Part shown: positions 55,153 through 63,462 of the stretch, one piece after another
Position numbering within the stretch: position 1 is the stretch's first letter
Layout: each line of letters opens with the position of its first letter
NCBI GenBank assembly: GCA_019359245.1
Contig: JAHHHR010000001.1
Coordinates: 186,001-250,000, forward strand
DNA: 64,000 nucleotides
Reading direction: 5' to 3'
DNA from: Nostoc desertorum CM1-VF14
Lineage (GTDB): Bacteria > Cyanobacteriota > Cyanobacteriia > Cyanobacteriales > Nostocaceae
Position numbers and translations under genes: made by a program
Notes under the pieces: model-generated
Database searches by the model: none
What the model saw: only the letters and a program-made list of their open reading frames with translations
What the model was told of the DNA's origin: nothing

Positions 55153-56710
55153 GGTTCTCCGCTGTGACAGAAGAGGTGTTTTGAAAAATGATGGATTCTA
55201 TCTGACCATCACGGATGAAAATTTTATGTACTATGCGGCGATATATCTGAACCTTCTCATTGTTAGACAGCGATCGCCAAATTCCCAGGTTATTGCCTAC
55301 CTGAATAATCTCCTCAACAGTCTTGTCCTCAAGGTGCTTAGACTGAAAGAAATTAGTTTCCTCTTCAATCTGGCGTTGTAGTTCTGCTTTAAGATCCTCT
55401 GCACCAGGGTTAAATCCAGGAAACTGTTCTAAGAAAGCGAGTTGTGCTTCTAGCTTCTGCAAACGCTCAGTTTTAAAGGGAACTACATCAGTTGTCTTAT
55501 TATTCTCCTGGCTAAGATGATGAGATTTCTCCAGTAATGCTGTAATCAGAGCTTCCTCAATATCAGGTTGTTTTACATTTTTGGAATTATTACAACCAAT
55601 CCCAGAATGCCGACAGGCATAGTACCTATACTGCTTAGATGCTGTATAAACTCCCTTGTGAATACACCGAGAACCACACTCACCACAGTAAACTAAACCT
55701 ATTTGATAAGCATAGGGACGATATTCTTCTTGACGGTGCTTAGTTCCAAATGCCCCAGCGCACATTTGAGTATTTGCTGCAATGATTCGCTGAATTTCTT
55801 CAGCTTCTCCATCTCTGAGAAGTCGCTGTTCAGGATGAGTCTTGTATATTATCTGCCACTCTTCACGAGGTTTAAGCCTTCTTTTGCCATCAGCAGTTCG
55901 TTCATCCCTGCCATAACAAGTATGCCCATCCAAAATTGGATTCTGAAGCCATACTGACAAACCTCGTTTAGTCCAATGAAGAACTTTGTCTGTTCCATTA
56001 GACTTAGCTTTTGTTTTACAAACACCATACTTCTCAAAAATTTTCTTGATCGCAAGAGTAATACCTCTTACCTCAAGAAAAATGTCAATACAATCTCTGG
56101 CGATTTCAGCTATTGTTCGATACGGCAAATGCTGGATTGCTTCCCCGTCCATAGAGTTACTGTAAAAATCCCGGTAGTTTTCAGGTCGATCTGTCAGTAG
56201 ACATAGAAAAGGGGTGAGATCCAAAAAATATTGGCGATCAATAACAACTAGACCGAAAGGACAAGAACCATTAGCCCAGACTTGTTTTCGTTGGTGTTCT
56301 TTACCTCGCTTAATCCGTTCTGAAAGTAAATCTACTTCCCATTCAGCTAGTACCCCTAGCATATTAAGCATAAGTTTTCCTTGTGGGGTACTCAAATCCA
56401 TTTTTTGATCAAGAATCACCAGGTTAACATCATATTTTTGAAGGACATCAACAATTTTTCTCAGAGTAGGTAAAGAGCGAGTAATGCGATCAATTCTGGT
56501 AATAAAGACCGTCCGAATTTTACCCGCTTCAACAAGTCGTATCAATTCTTGATACTGGGTACGATCATCCTTTTTACCTTTCTCGATATCAGTGAGAATG
56601 TGCTTTGCTCCTGCATCCTTTAGTCTAGCTATTTGTTGTTCTAAAGCATTTGTATCCTCTGCTTGTTCACGGGAAGAGACACGAGCATAACCAATATCTA
56701 ATCGTTCCAT
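55136..56710 (-). CDS. Large serine recombinase, XisF-like
   Basis: About 524 residues. The resolvase domain starts LDIGYARVSSREQAEDTNAL (catalytic Ser about 12), with the conserved arginines in FITRIDRITRSLPTLRK and the helix MLGVLAEWEVDLLSERIKRG. Then come a recombinase domain (WTKRGLSVWLQNPILDGHTC), a zinc-ribbon (YCGECGSRCIHKG, then YYACRHSGIGC) and a coiled coil near the C-terminus. Members of this group excise interruption elements in heterocyst-forming cyanobacteria (XisF, fdxN element). ATG 56710 is used; the AT-rich frame upstream to 57013 is not protein-like. It appears intact. The interrupted hsdM remnant is 1.7 kb away. Confidence 0.85.
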   Translation of the reverse strand: MERLDIGYARVSSREQAEDTNALEQQIARLKDAGAKHILTDIEKGKKDDRTQYQELIRLVEAGKIRTVFITRIDRITRSLPTLRKIVDVLQKYDVNLVILDQKMDLSTPQGKLMLNMLGVLAEWEVDLLSERIKRGKEHQRKQVWANGSCPFGLVVIDRQYFLDLTPFLCLLTDRPENYRDFYSNSMDGEAIQHLPYRTIAEIARDCIDIFLEVRGITLAIKKIFEKYGVCKTKAKSNGTDKVLHWTKRGLSVWLQNPILDGHTCYGRDERTADGKRRLKPREEWQIIYKTHPEQRLLRDGEAEEIQRIIAANTQMCAGAFGTKHRQEEYRPYAYQIGLVYCGECGSRCIHKGVYTASKQYRYYACRHSGIGCNNSKNVKQPDIEEALITALLEKSHHLSQENNKTTDVVPFKTERLQKLEAQLAFLEQFPGFNPGAEDLKAELQRQIEEETNFFQSKHLEDKTVEEIIQVGNNLGIWRSLSNNEKVQIYRRIVHKIFIRDGQIESIIFQNTSSVTAENHDECA

Positions 56711-57058
56711 ATCTTCTTCACTATTAATAGTAGAATCAGGTGGTTTGTTAGCTAATTCTACTAGCTTTTTTGTGCATATACCATTTGAGTGGAGTATGCA
56801 CAAAATCCTAAAATAAAGATTATGATTTATTGATAAAATATTATTTATATTGATAAAAACAAACTTTTTGTACGATGAAATAATTGTTGTTAGATAAGTC
56901 GCTTTAAAAAACAAGTAGTGAATTATCGTTCTAACAGATAGCTGTCTAGGGGAAAGTGAGTAACACATAAATTTGTTTTCCTTATGTAAAATGAACTTGA
57001 CTAGGAATAACAAATTAATCGAAGAGAAAACGAATGAATTTAAAGTTGTAAAGAAAGA

Positions 57059-58162
57059 TTAAGTCCAGCACCACTGAATATATCCCAAAGGATCAACAAT
57101 CCCTTGAACCTGCCCAGGGCTATTTGTGATCTGCTGCCCGTTCACTCGCTTTTTGTAAGGTTGTCCACTTCGCCAATCGAATTCATCTACAAAAAGTTCT
57201 TTACTCTCAATGAAGGCATTGAGATAAGCTTCTAAATAGGGTTCTAAATGCTTGTTGTACTTACCTGTTCTTTGCATTTGCGATCGCATGGCCAATATCC
57301 AGTAGCCATTCCAGCCTGCGCCTTGCAAATACTCAAGGTATTCTTGCTTTCTCTTGCAGTCATAAGCGCTATCGAACAAGGATTCTTGCCAAATTCCTTC
57401 TCTGAGTAGGTAAGCACGAGTAACAAGATAGTCTCGTTGTTTTTGTTTTGGAATCCATTGCCAATATCGGTTACAAGGACCTAATTGCCATGTAACTAGA
57501 AAATCCTGTTTGAGAATTTCAACGAAAAGTTCTAAAGGCTTACTGAACGGATAGGTAATTTCATTCTGTGCTGCCCATTGTTGGATAATTCGCTGACCTC
57601 TTGCTAAAACTTGGAAGCAAGCAATGTCCAACTCTCTAATCAGTTTAAGGTTATTGAGGCTAGTGAGTGGGAGTCGATTACTAAAAATACCTCCTTTTTC
57701 CAGAGGATCTTCCATCAGTCCAAGCATTTGCTGCGCTAAAACTACTCCTCTTGCTTGCCAGAAGTAATTTAGTGTTTTGAGCCAATAGCCTTGGTTTTGG
57801 TTTTTAGGCAAAACGGATGCAGTCAGAGGGATCTCACCAATTGCCTTAGCAATCTTGAAAAATTTTTTCCCTTTAGATGTATTAGGTATATAAACAGGAG
57901 TATGCGGAATCCATCGACGCTCAATTCGTAAACACTCATCATCTTTTCTTGCGTACTCAAGCCATTCCTGTATTGCCTGTTTGATGAATGGATGCTGCTG
58001 CTTCATATCTACAGAAAGGGACAGCAGATATTCTGGAATAACGATTAGTGGTAGTTCCTGTAAGGCTTCAGATGGTTGAAAAAATCTCTCTACTAAAGTT
58101 TGTAATTCAATATCAGATAAGTCTTCGTATGGATAAGATAATGGTAAATAATACTTAAACAC
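57059..58162 (-). CDS. Unrecognised 367-aa protein upstream of the recombinase
   Basis: No known domain or motif. Predicted mostly helical with many aromatic residues (YWLKTLNYFWQARGVVLAQQ; GPCNRYWQWIPKQKQRDYLV). Composition is typical of a soluble cytoplasmic protein. The start ATG 58162 is the first in frame. Same strand as the recombinase, 348 bp apart, and divergent from the gene at 58358, so the shared 195-bp AT-rich spacer should hold both promoters. May be part of the element's recombination or maintenance functions. Confidence 0.65.
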   Translation of the reverse strand: MFKYYLPLSYPYEDLSDIELQTLVERFFQPSEALQELPLIVIPEYLLSLSVDMKQQHPFIKQAIQEWLEYARKDDECLRIERRWIPHTPVYIPNTSKGKKFFKIAKAIGEIPLTASVLPKNQNQGYWLKTLNYFWQARGVVLAQQMLGLMEDPLEKGGIFSNRLPLTSLNNLKLIRELDIACFQVLARGQRIIQQWAAQNEITYPFSKPLELFVEILKQDFLVTWQLGPCNRYWQWIPKQKQRDYLVTRAYLLREGIWQESLFDSAYDCKRKQEYLEYLQGAGWNGYWILAMRSQMQRTGKYNKHLEPYLEAYLNAFIESKELFVDEFDWRSGQPYKKRVNGQQITNSPGQVQGIVDPLGYIQWCWT

Positions 58163-58357
58163 AGCTTATATTTCTATAATTTTACCTGCCTAATGTACTT
58201 CCTTTCAAATTTACTGGGTTTTGTCAACTAAGGTTGTTATGAACGAAAATTTAAAATTTTGATATTGTATAATTATTTTAACTTTATAGCAAAATTAAAA
58301 TTTTTAATTTTAGTAATTAATCATTAATTGACATCAGTTATTTGGGGTAAATTTAAA

Positions 58358-59137
58358 ATGAAAAAAGCGATTAATCAACCTCCCATATCATCAGCAACCC
58401 TGAGTGCACTGAATTATTTGCACGATTTGCCAGATCACGTCATTCAAGGCAGATACTTAAATATTAAGACAGTTGAACAGGGCAACGGCAAAATTCTCCT
58501 GGAAGCGATGCGCCGATATGCCAAATTAACCAACAACTGGCGGCAAGCCTTTCTGATGAATGCAAAAGAGCTACAGAACATATATGCTGCCAACGAAGCA
58601 GCGCCCTATAGCTCCTATGCCGAAGCCTCTCTTGCACGTCGGGCAATGGCCGAAATTCTTTATCAAGATTTCTATCCAGAGTTTGATCGGTTTCAGAAAA
58701 AGTTTGATTCATTTGAGGAATTTTGGTGCGCTGTTGAGTGGGATTTAATGTATCGGGCTATGCGCGGCTCAGGTCTAATCAATATCACTGAGCATGTCAG
58801 CGATATTGTCATTGAAAAGGTTAAACCTCCAGGTAAGCGCAAGTGGATTGAGTATGGATTCCAATTCCTCAAGTATCTGGATGATCCATCAAAAGTGCAG
58901 TTTAACCAACATCATAAGTTATGTACTGTCGCGGAATCTCTGTATTTCTACGCTATGTACCATGGTCAGCAAGATGACCAGTTCCGTAGGCGGGAATTAG
59001 CAGAATTTACAGCCACCCTCAAACGCTGTCACCGAGAAATTCGCAACAACAACCTCCAGTTAGGCTATTTATTAGAGGATGGGAGTTTGGTTATTTTCGA
59101 GAAACACGGAAAGAAAGTCTTAAAACCAAATGCCTGA
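58358..59137 (+). CDS. Unrecognised 259-aa helical protein
   Basis: From ATG 58358 (MKKAINQPPISSATLSALNY). Helical, with basic segments (VKPPGKRKWIEYGFQFLKYL; RRRELAEFTATLKRCHREIR) and no catalytic motif I can name. TGGGGTAAA, the same word as in the integrase-proximal array, lies about 15 bp before the start; a chance match cannot be excluded. Divergent from the 367-aa gene. In-frame TTG 58328 is a less likely start. Confidence 0.65.
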   Translation: MKKAINQPPISSATLSALNYLHDLPDHVIQGRYLNIKTVEQGNGKILLEAMRRYAKLTNNWRQAFLMNAKELQNIYAANEAAPYSSYAEASLARRAMAEILYQDFYPEFDRFQKKFDSFEEFWCAVEWDLMYRAMRGSGLINITEHVSDIVIEKVKPPGKRKWIEYGFQFLKYLDDPSKVQFNQHHKLCTVAESLYFYAMYHGQQDDQFRRRELAEFTATLKRCHREIRNNNLQLGYLLEDGSLVIFEKHGKKVLKPNA

Positions 59138-59176
59138 AGATTAAGACAGAGGTTTGATACATATTCCATTAATCTC

Positions 59177-59281
59177 AGGGCTTATGCAAACAATAGCTGA
59201 AAACTAGGGTTTCAACTAGGAGAAATTCATGAATTGTCCCTAGAGTCAGCGCGTAGTTTTGCGTAAGCCCTAAATCTGTCT
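59177..59281. mobile_element. 105-bp MITE-like element
   Basis: Ends AGGGCTTATGCAAA (59177-59190) and TTTTGCGTAAGCCCT (59267-59281) are inverted repeats with one mismatch. An inner inverted pair, CTAGGG / CCCTAG (about 59209 and 59238), makes a second fold. The 'AGGGCTTACGCA' terminus is common in cyanobacterial MITEs. The rest of 59138-59641 has no gene. Confidence 0.65.
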
Positions 59282-59641
59282 GATGAACTTAATAGCTTTT
59301 ATTTGGCAATGAGCGCTTAACATTACTTTACACAATGCAATTCGAGGAATTATGGGTGATGAGGGATTGATATTGCCAGAACTGTTGTCATGTATATGAT
59401 TCCAATCTCGCTAATGTGTATATGCTTCATTACGAAAAGTCCAGTTGCAGAACAAGGGGTTGCACAAAACTGGACTCCTCTAGAATCAACCTTCTACGAT
59501 AAAACCCAAGACACCTAAAAGATATCGAACTTTTGATTATTAGCGGTAGGAAATAAAGGTGTTATGAGAGCTAGAAGAAGATTGCAAACCTTTCTTCTAC
59601 TCGAATTAAACATTATGCCTGTGGAAGGTAAAGGAGCTTTT

Positions 59642-59914
59642 ATGAGTTTTATATTTTGTAATAAGCACGTTCTTGCACAACGGCTTGGGTACAGCCCTCA
59701 CACTTTGAAAGCGATTCGACAGCGTGGTGATTGGCTCGAAGGAATTCATTATATAAGACCTAATAACAATTCAAGGGTTATTCGATATAATCTTGAGCTT
59801 TGCTTGAATTGGCTGGCTAATCAAAATAATCCAAATGCTCATCAGAGAGAAATTGAGCATTATTTGATGAGCTTGGAGGGAGAAAAACTGCGGAAAGCTA
59901 AAAAAGTAATTTGA
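59642..59914 (+). CDS. Excisionase-like small DNA-binding protein
   Basis: 90 residues from ATG 59642, placed 5-6 nt after AGGAG, a good ribosome site (earlier in-frame ATGs at 59564 and 59615 lack one). Text: NKHVLAQRLGYSPHTLKAIR with QRGDWLEGIHYIRPNNNSRV and IRYNLELCLNWLANQ. A winged HTH followed by a strand-turn 'R-V-(I/R)-Y' is typical of excisionase or MerR-like DNA-binding proteins, so a recombination directionality factor is possible. It lies just upstream of the coiled-coil gene, same strand. Confidence 0.65.
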   Translation: MSFIFCNKHVLAQRLGYSPHTLKAIRQRGDWLEGIHYIRPNNNSRVIRYNLELCLNWLANQNNPNAHQREIEHYLMSLEGEKLRKAKKVI

Positions 59915-59993
59915 TATACCTGATAATTCAAAACCCCTCTTGTTTTTGTTCCTCCAGTTTGTAACAAGTCTTTTGCATCAATGGGTGAAAGAT

Positions 59994-61568
59994 ATGCTGA
60001 TACTAGACCGCTCCGAAAAATCAGCACTTGATTACGCTGTTCTCAACACCAGCATTCAGGAAACCTTCGCCGCCATAGACCGATTTGAGTGGCAGGCATC
60101 CGATGAATTGCGGCTGATGCGAGATAACAGTTATTACAAAAATGGTGCATACATTAGCTTTGAAGAGTATTGCCAAAGTGAGTTGACCAAACACGGGGGA
60201 TATCGCAGGGTAAAAGATTTATTTGCAGTAAAGCGAGTGGTTGAAACTTTACCTGAAGATTTGAGGGATAAAATCACCAAACCTTCTCAAACCCGCCCCC
60301 TACTCCGGCTGGTCAAAACTCCCGACAAGTTACAACAAGCTGTTGCGATCGCAGCCCAAGAAAAACCCTTTCCCACTGCTGCCGACTTCGCCAAAGCAGT
60401 GCAGCAAGTCGCACCAACAACTAAACGCACTACTAAAAAGGAAAAAAGTCAAACGCAATTGTGTAATTTTGTCACTGTTTCATCACAATCGCACCCTCGT
60501 TATGGGGATTCGGGAGCCATTGAAGCAGACGCTCCAAACGTTTGGCAGCAGATTGTCACTTTCCCTGATGGTGAGAGATTGCTGATCAATAATGGGGATC
60601 TAGATGCTGCGAGTGTCCCATTCCGCAAAGAGCAGACTTATCCACCAGAATACACTGAAGCAATTGCCCAAATTAAAGAACAGTATCAGCAAGAGTTAGA
60701 GCGACTTTCCCAGGAATTGAGGATTGGCTTGCAAACAGAAGCGTCGACCAGAGCAGAAGAACAAGCTAAAGAGCAAATCCAATCCCTTCAAAACCTGTAC
60801 AAGCAGCAGAAGGAGCAGAATATTCAGTTGCAGCAACGATTGGATGAGATGGAATCGCTACGGCAGTTGGAGGCTGAGAATCAACAACTCAAGCAGCGCA
60901 TTCAAGATTTGGAAAACGCCGTACAGGAACGTCCTCAAGAGCAGTGGGGGAATACCATGACGCAGCAGGCAAGCAAAGCGTTGAATAAGCAGGTGAAGCT
61001 TGCACTAGAGAAAACTATTGATTTGCGATCGCTAGCTGTTGTTCCACCCAAAGAAAATGCCCAGGAATGTCTGAGGCTGATGGGCATGGCATTGAAAAAT
61101 CTCGCCAGTGCCATGAATAACGCCCAAGCGCTCGAAGCTGCTGCAATAATCCTGGGGAGTGAGCCAACAACGCAAGCGATCGCTTACCGCGCTGAACAAT
61201 TGCAAATACTACCCCAGGCGGTTAGTGATATTCGGCAGGTACTTGCAAAATCTGGATGTACTTGGCAGGACTACTGGGCAGTGGCCCAAGAATATGAGGT
61301 GATTAAATCAGACTACTGGGCAGAATTGACCAACCAGGAGACTGATTTAATCACTGCACTCCAGAATGCATCCTCGCAACCGGACACAATTGGACTTGGT
61401 TCTATCGTTGCCCATGCCGATCCTTACCGGACTTTGTATATCGAAAGAGGAGAAGTTGTAGAGGATCTGGGAGAAGAAGTAGTAGTTGCTTGGGATTGTT
61501 GGAAAGAGCGCTCAAAGAAGACTGAGAGGTACTTTCGAGATGAATTGCGGTTCTGGCAACTTCAATAG
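59994..61568 (+). CDS. Coiled-coil element protein with N-terminal DNA-binding-like domain
   Basis: About 524 residues from ATG 59994. Residues about 1-130 resemble a replication/partition-type helical domain (YISFEEYCQSELTKHGGYRR, then LLRLVKTPDKLQQAVAIAAQ). Residues about 215-330 are a long coiled coil (KEQYQQELERLSQELRIGLQ; QQRLDEMESLRQLEAENQQL). A further helical C-terminal half ends WDCWKERSKKTERYFRD. Such proteins sit in cyanobacterial plasmids and integrative elements; the role is unknown to me. 105 bp before the next gene on the same strand, so likely cotranscribed. Confidence 0.7.
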   Translation: MLILDRSEKSALDYAVLNTSIQETFAAIDRFEWQASDELRLMRDNSYYKNGAYISFEEYCQSELTKHGGYRRVKDLFAVKRVVETLPEDLRDKITKPSQTRPLLRLVKTPDKLQQAVAIAAQEKPFPTAADFAKAVQQVAPTTKRTTKKEKSQTQLCNFVTVSSQSHPRYGDSGAIEADAPNVWQQIVTFPDGERLLINNGDLDAASVPFRKEQTYPPEYTEAIAQIKEQYQQELERLSQELRIGLQTEASTRAEEQAKEQIQSLQNLYKQQKEQNIQLQQRLDEMESLRQLEAENQQLKQRIQDLENAVQERPQEQWGNTMTQQASKALNKQVKLALEKTIDLRSLAVVPPKENAQECLRLMGMALKNLASAMNNAQALEAAAIILGSEPTTQAIAYRAEQLQILPQAVSDIRQVLAKSGCTWQDYWAVAQEYEVIKSDYWAELTNQETDLITALQNASSQPDTIGLGSIVAHADPYRTLYIERGEVVEDLGEEVVVAWDCWKERSKKTERYFRDELRFWQLQ

Positions 61569-61672
61569 GTTTTCAGTGTACTTATAACTTTTTGGACAAA
61601 TAAATATCAAACGAAACCCTGCAATTGCTGTAGGGAAAATTCCGTGCGCCAACATAAACAGGAGATTGTAGA

Positions 61673-62854
61673 ATGACTGCAACTATTACAAGACCCAAGT
61701 CCAAAAAGGCTGCTGCTAGTAAACCGCAATCCCCATACAAGCGGCTTCATGTGATTATCCCAATTGAAGATATGCTGTGGGCTTCCCAGCAAAGACCCTC
61801 TGTGAAGCAATTATGGCAAGAATGTTGGACGGCAGATCCTTACGGTTCTCGGTGGATGCCTTTGTCCACTGCTCTAAGTTACAGTACTTTTATCTGTGCA
61901 AAGAAAATTCTTTTCGAGAGTGGGTTATTTATTTTCAAACCGGACAAATCGATACAAGATGGACGCGAAACAGTCGGCTGGATGGTGAGGAATTTGCACG
62001 GCAGCAGAATGAAGGAGTTCTGGGAGAAACCTAATGCTGAAAATCAGGAACCAAATTCTATAAAACAAGAATCAAATGCTGAAAATACAGAGATGAATGC
62101 TGGCTCTGAAGAAATGCGTTGTTTATACATAGCGTCTATCTCAGATAAAACCCAGTCAGAGCAGGAGTTTCAGAAACCCTCACGAACTGCTCAGGAACAC
62201 CTAACGATCTCTTCAAAAGAGATCGTTAGGTGTTTCTCTGACACGCTTACACGAATTTCGCGTGAGGAGCAGACGGCGATCGCTCCCTTGGGGGTCGCGT
62301 CGCCTCATTTGTTTGAAGGCGTGTTAGAGAAAGAGGAAGACTTGCCTACGGCAACTGACTGTACATCGCTGGCGCTTGTGGATGCTGTACAGGGTGAATC
62401 TGCTTCCTTGTTGGCTAAAAACCAGGATTGTAGTGTTGAGCCTAAAGATTGTAATGAAGGTGATTGTTCCGCCGCGCCTGTTGGCGAAAATGAATTTTCT
62501 TTAAGTTCTGCGATCGCAGATCAAAAAATAGAACTGAGTCGTCCCTCTGCTGAGTTGAAGGTTGAAAACTCAGTTTCTCGTGATGAAGACAAAGCAAATA
62601 ATAAAGGTGAAAGTTCCACCGCAGCTGTCCCCAGTACTAAAAAATGGTCGCAAGAGGCTATTGTTACTCGATCTAAAGTGCGGCCGGAGCGTATGCAAAA
62701 ACTCAAAGTGGCGGAAAATTCTGGGCAGAATCCTGGGTTTGAGTACTTGCTTGAGTGTTGGGATGATCCAGCTTTGCAAATTGTGATTAAAAAGTTGCTG
62801 GCGAAGTTTCCCAAGTGGGGGTTTACGATAGTGGATGGTGATTTAAAGACTTGA
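61673..62854 (+). CDS. Winged-helix-like element protein with long variable linker
   Basis: 393 residues. Residues about 20-115 are the conserved part (YKRLHVIIPIEDMLWASQQR, WMPLSTALSYSTFICAKKIL, LFIFKPDKSIQDGRETVGWM), probably a winged-helix DNA-binding domain. A long low-complexity Ser/Glu-rich linker (about 120-320) follows, then a conserved basic end (WSQEAIVTRSKVRPERMQKL). I know it as a conserved plasmid/element protein of Nostocales; a replication or regulatory role is only inferred. A perfect 18-bp palindrome lies inside the linker-coding DNA (62196-62234). Confidence 0.7.
   Translation: MTATITRPKSKKAAASKPQSPYKRLHVIIPIEDMLWASQQRPSVKQLWQECWTADPYGSRWMPLSTALSYSTFICAKKILFESGLFIFKPDKSIQDGRETVGWMVRNLHGSRMKEFWEKPNAENQEPNSIKQESNAENTEMNAGSEEMRCLYIASISDKTQSEQEFQKPSRTAQEHLTISSKEIVRCFSDTLTRISREEQTAIAPLGVASPHLFEGVLEKEEDLPTATDCTSLALVDAVQGESASLLAKNQDCSVEPKDCNEGDCSAAPVGENEFSLSSAIADQKIELSRPSAELKVENSVSRDEDKANNKGESSTAAVPSTKKWSQEAIVTRSKVRPERMQKLKVAENSGQNPGFEYLLECWDDPALQIVIKKLLAKFPKWGFTIVDGDLKT
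62196..62234. repeat. Perfect 18-bp inverted repeat inside a coding sequence
   Basis: AACACCTAACGATCTCTT (62196-62213) and AAGAGATCGTTAGGTGTT (62217-62234) are exact reverse complements with a 3-nt loop. It codes for linker residues LTISSKEIVR, so it is free to vary. Candidate protein-binding site, origin or mobile palindrome. Confidence 0.8.
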
Positions 62855-62889
62855 GTTTGGACTAATTGGCATTTAGCAGCAATGAATAG

Positions 62890-63073
62890 CCCTCTTCTGT
62901 CACTTTCCCGGAGGGCGATCGCTAGAAGCCTCACGAGGCAATCAATACAAGCTATACTTTTAGAAAAAATGGGTTTTGTATTTGTTATTAGGAAAAAATC
63001 TGGCGATCGCTTCCTGTACAAAAGCTTTGGAATTCAGAAATGACAAATTTTTTCGGAGAGTGACAGAAGAGGG
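62890..63073. mobile_element. 184-bp MITE-like element with ATAG target duplication
   Basis: Left end CCCTCTTCTGTCACTTTCC (62890-62908) and right end GGAGAGTGACAGAAGAGGG (63055-63073) are inverted repeats with one mismatch. ATAG flanks both sides (62886-62889 and 63074-63077). The inner sequence has two GCGATCGC sites and no gene. Single ends of the same family lie at 44790-44811 and, weaker, 55163-55176. Confidence 0.85.
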
Positions 63074-63266
63074 ATAGAAGGCAAGAGAAAGTTACTCAAC
63101 TTCTTTTAGAGGCTGAGTTGAATGGCACTAAGAAAAGCTCTAAGGTATGTGGAATAGGGGTTACAGCTTTTAATGCCAGAGAGCGCAGTAATTAATGGCG
63201 TAAGTAGCTGCGATGCCTTCGCAACGTCAAGGACGAACGCTGATGAAGAGATGATGTACAGTTGCC

Positions 63267-63413
63267 ATGCCTGACACTGTAGAGAACCAAAAAGAATATC
63301 CTCAAACCAGTAGTCAAAAGCCGGGATGTGGGTTCCCTATTGCCAAAATTGGTGTGATATTCAGTTTAGTTACAGGAGCCGCTACTGCACTTTGCATGAA
63401 CCTATCCCACTAA
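63267..63413 (+). pseudogene. IS4-family transposase internal fragment
   Basis: 48-codon frame MPDTVENQKEYPQTSSQKPG followed by CGFPIAKIGVIFSLVTGAAT and ALCMNLSH-stop. 'QKEYPQ...KPGCGFPI-(A)-(K/R)-I' is a typical stretch of an IS4-type transposase; both ends are missing. The homology stops near 63395, just before the IS5-type element, which probably inserted here. Confidence 0.65.
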
Positions 63414-63462
63414 TGCCAGATTGTGGTAATCTATTTTTGACTTGAGTTGGGTGTATTCGTTG

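Noticed and set aside
56711..57013. N-terminal extension of the serine recombinase
   Set aside because: The added 101 residues are AT-rich, Ile/Phe/Tyr/Asn-heavy and precede the usual resolvase start LDIGYARVSS.
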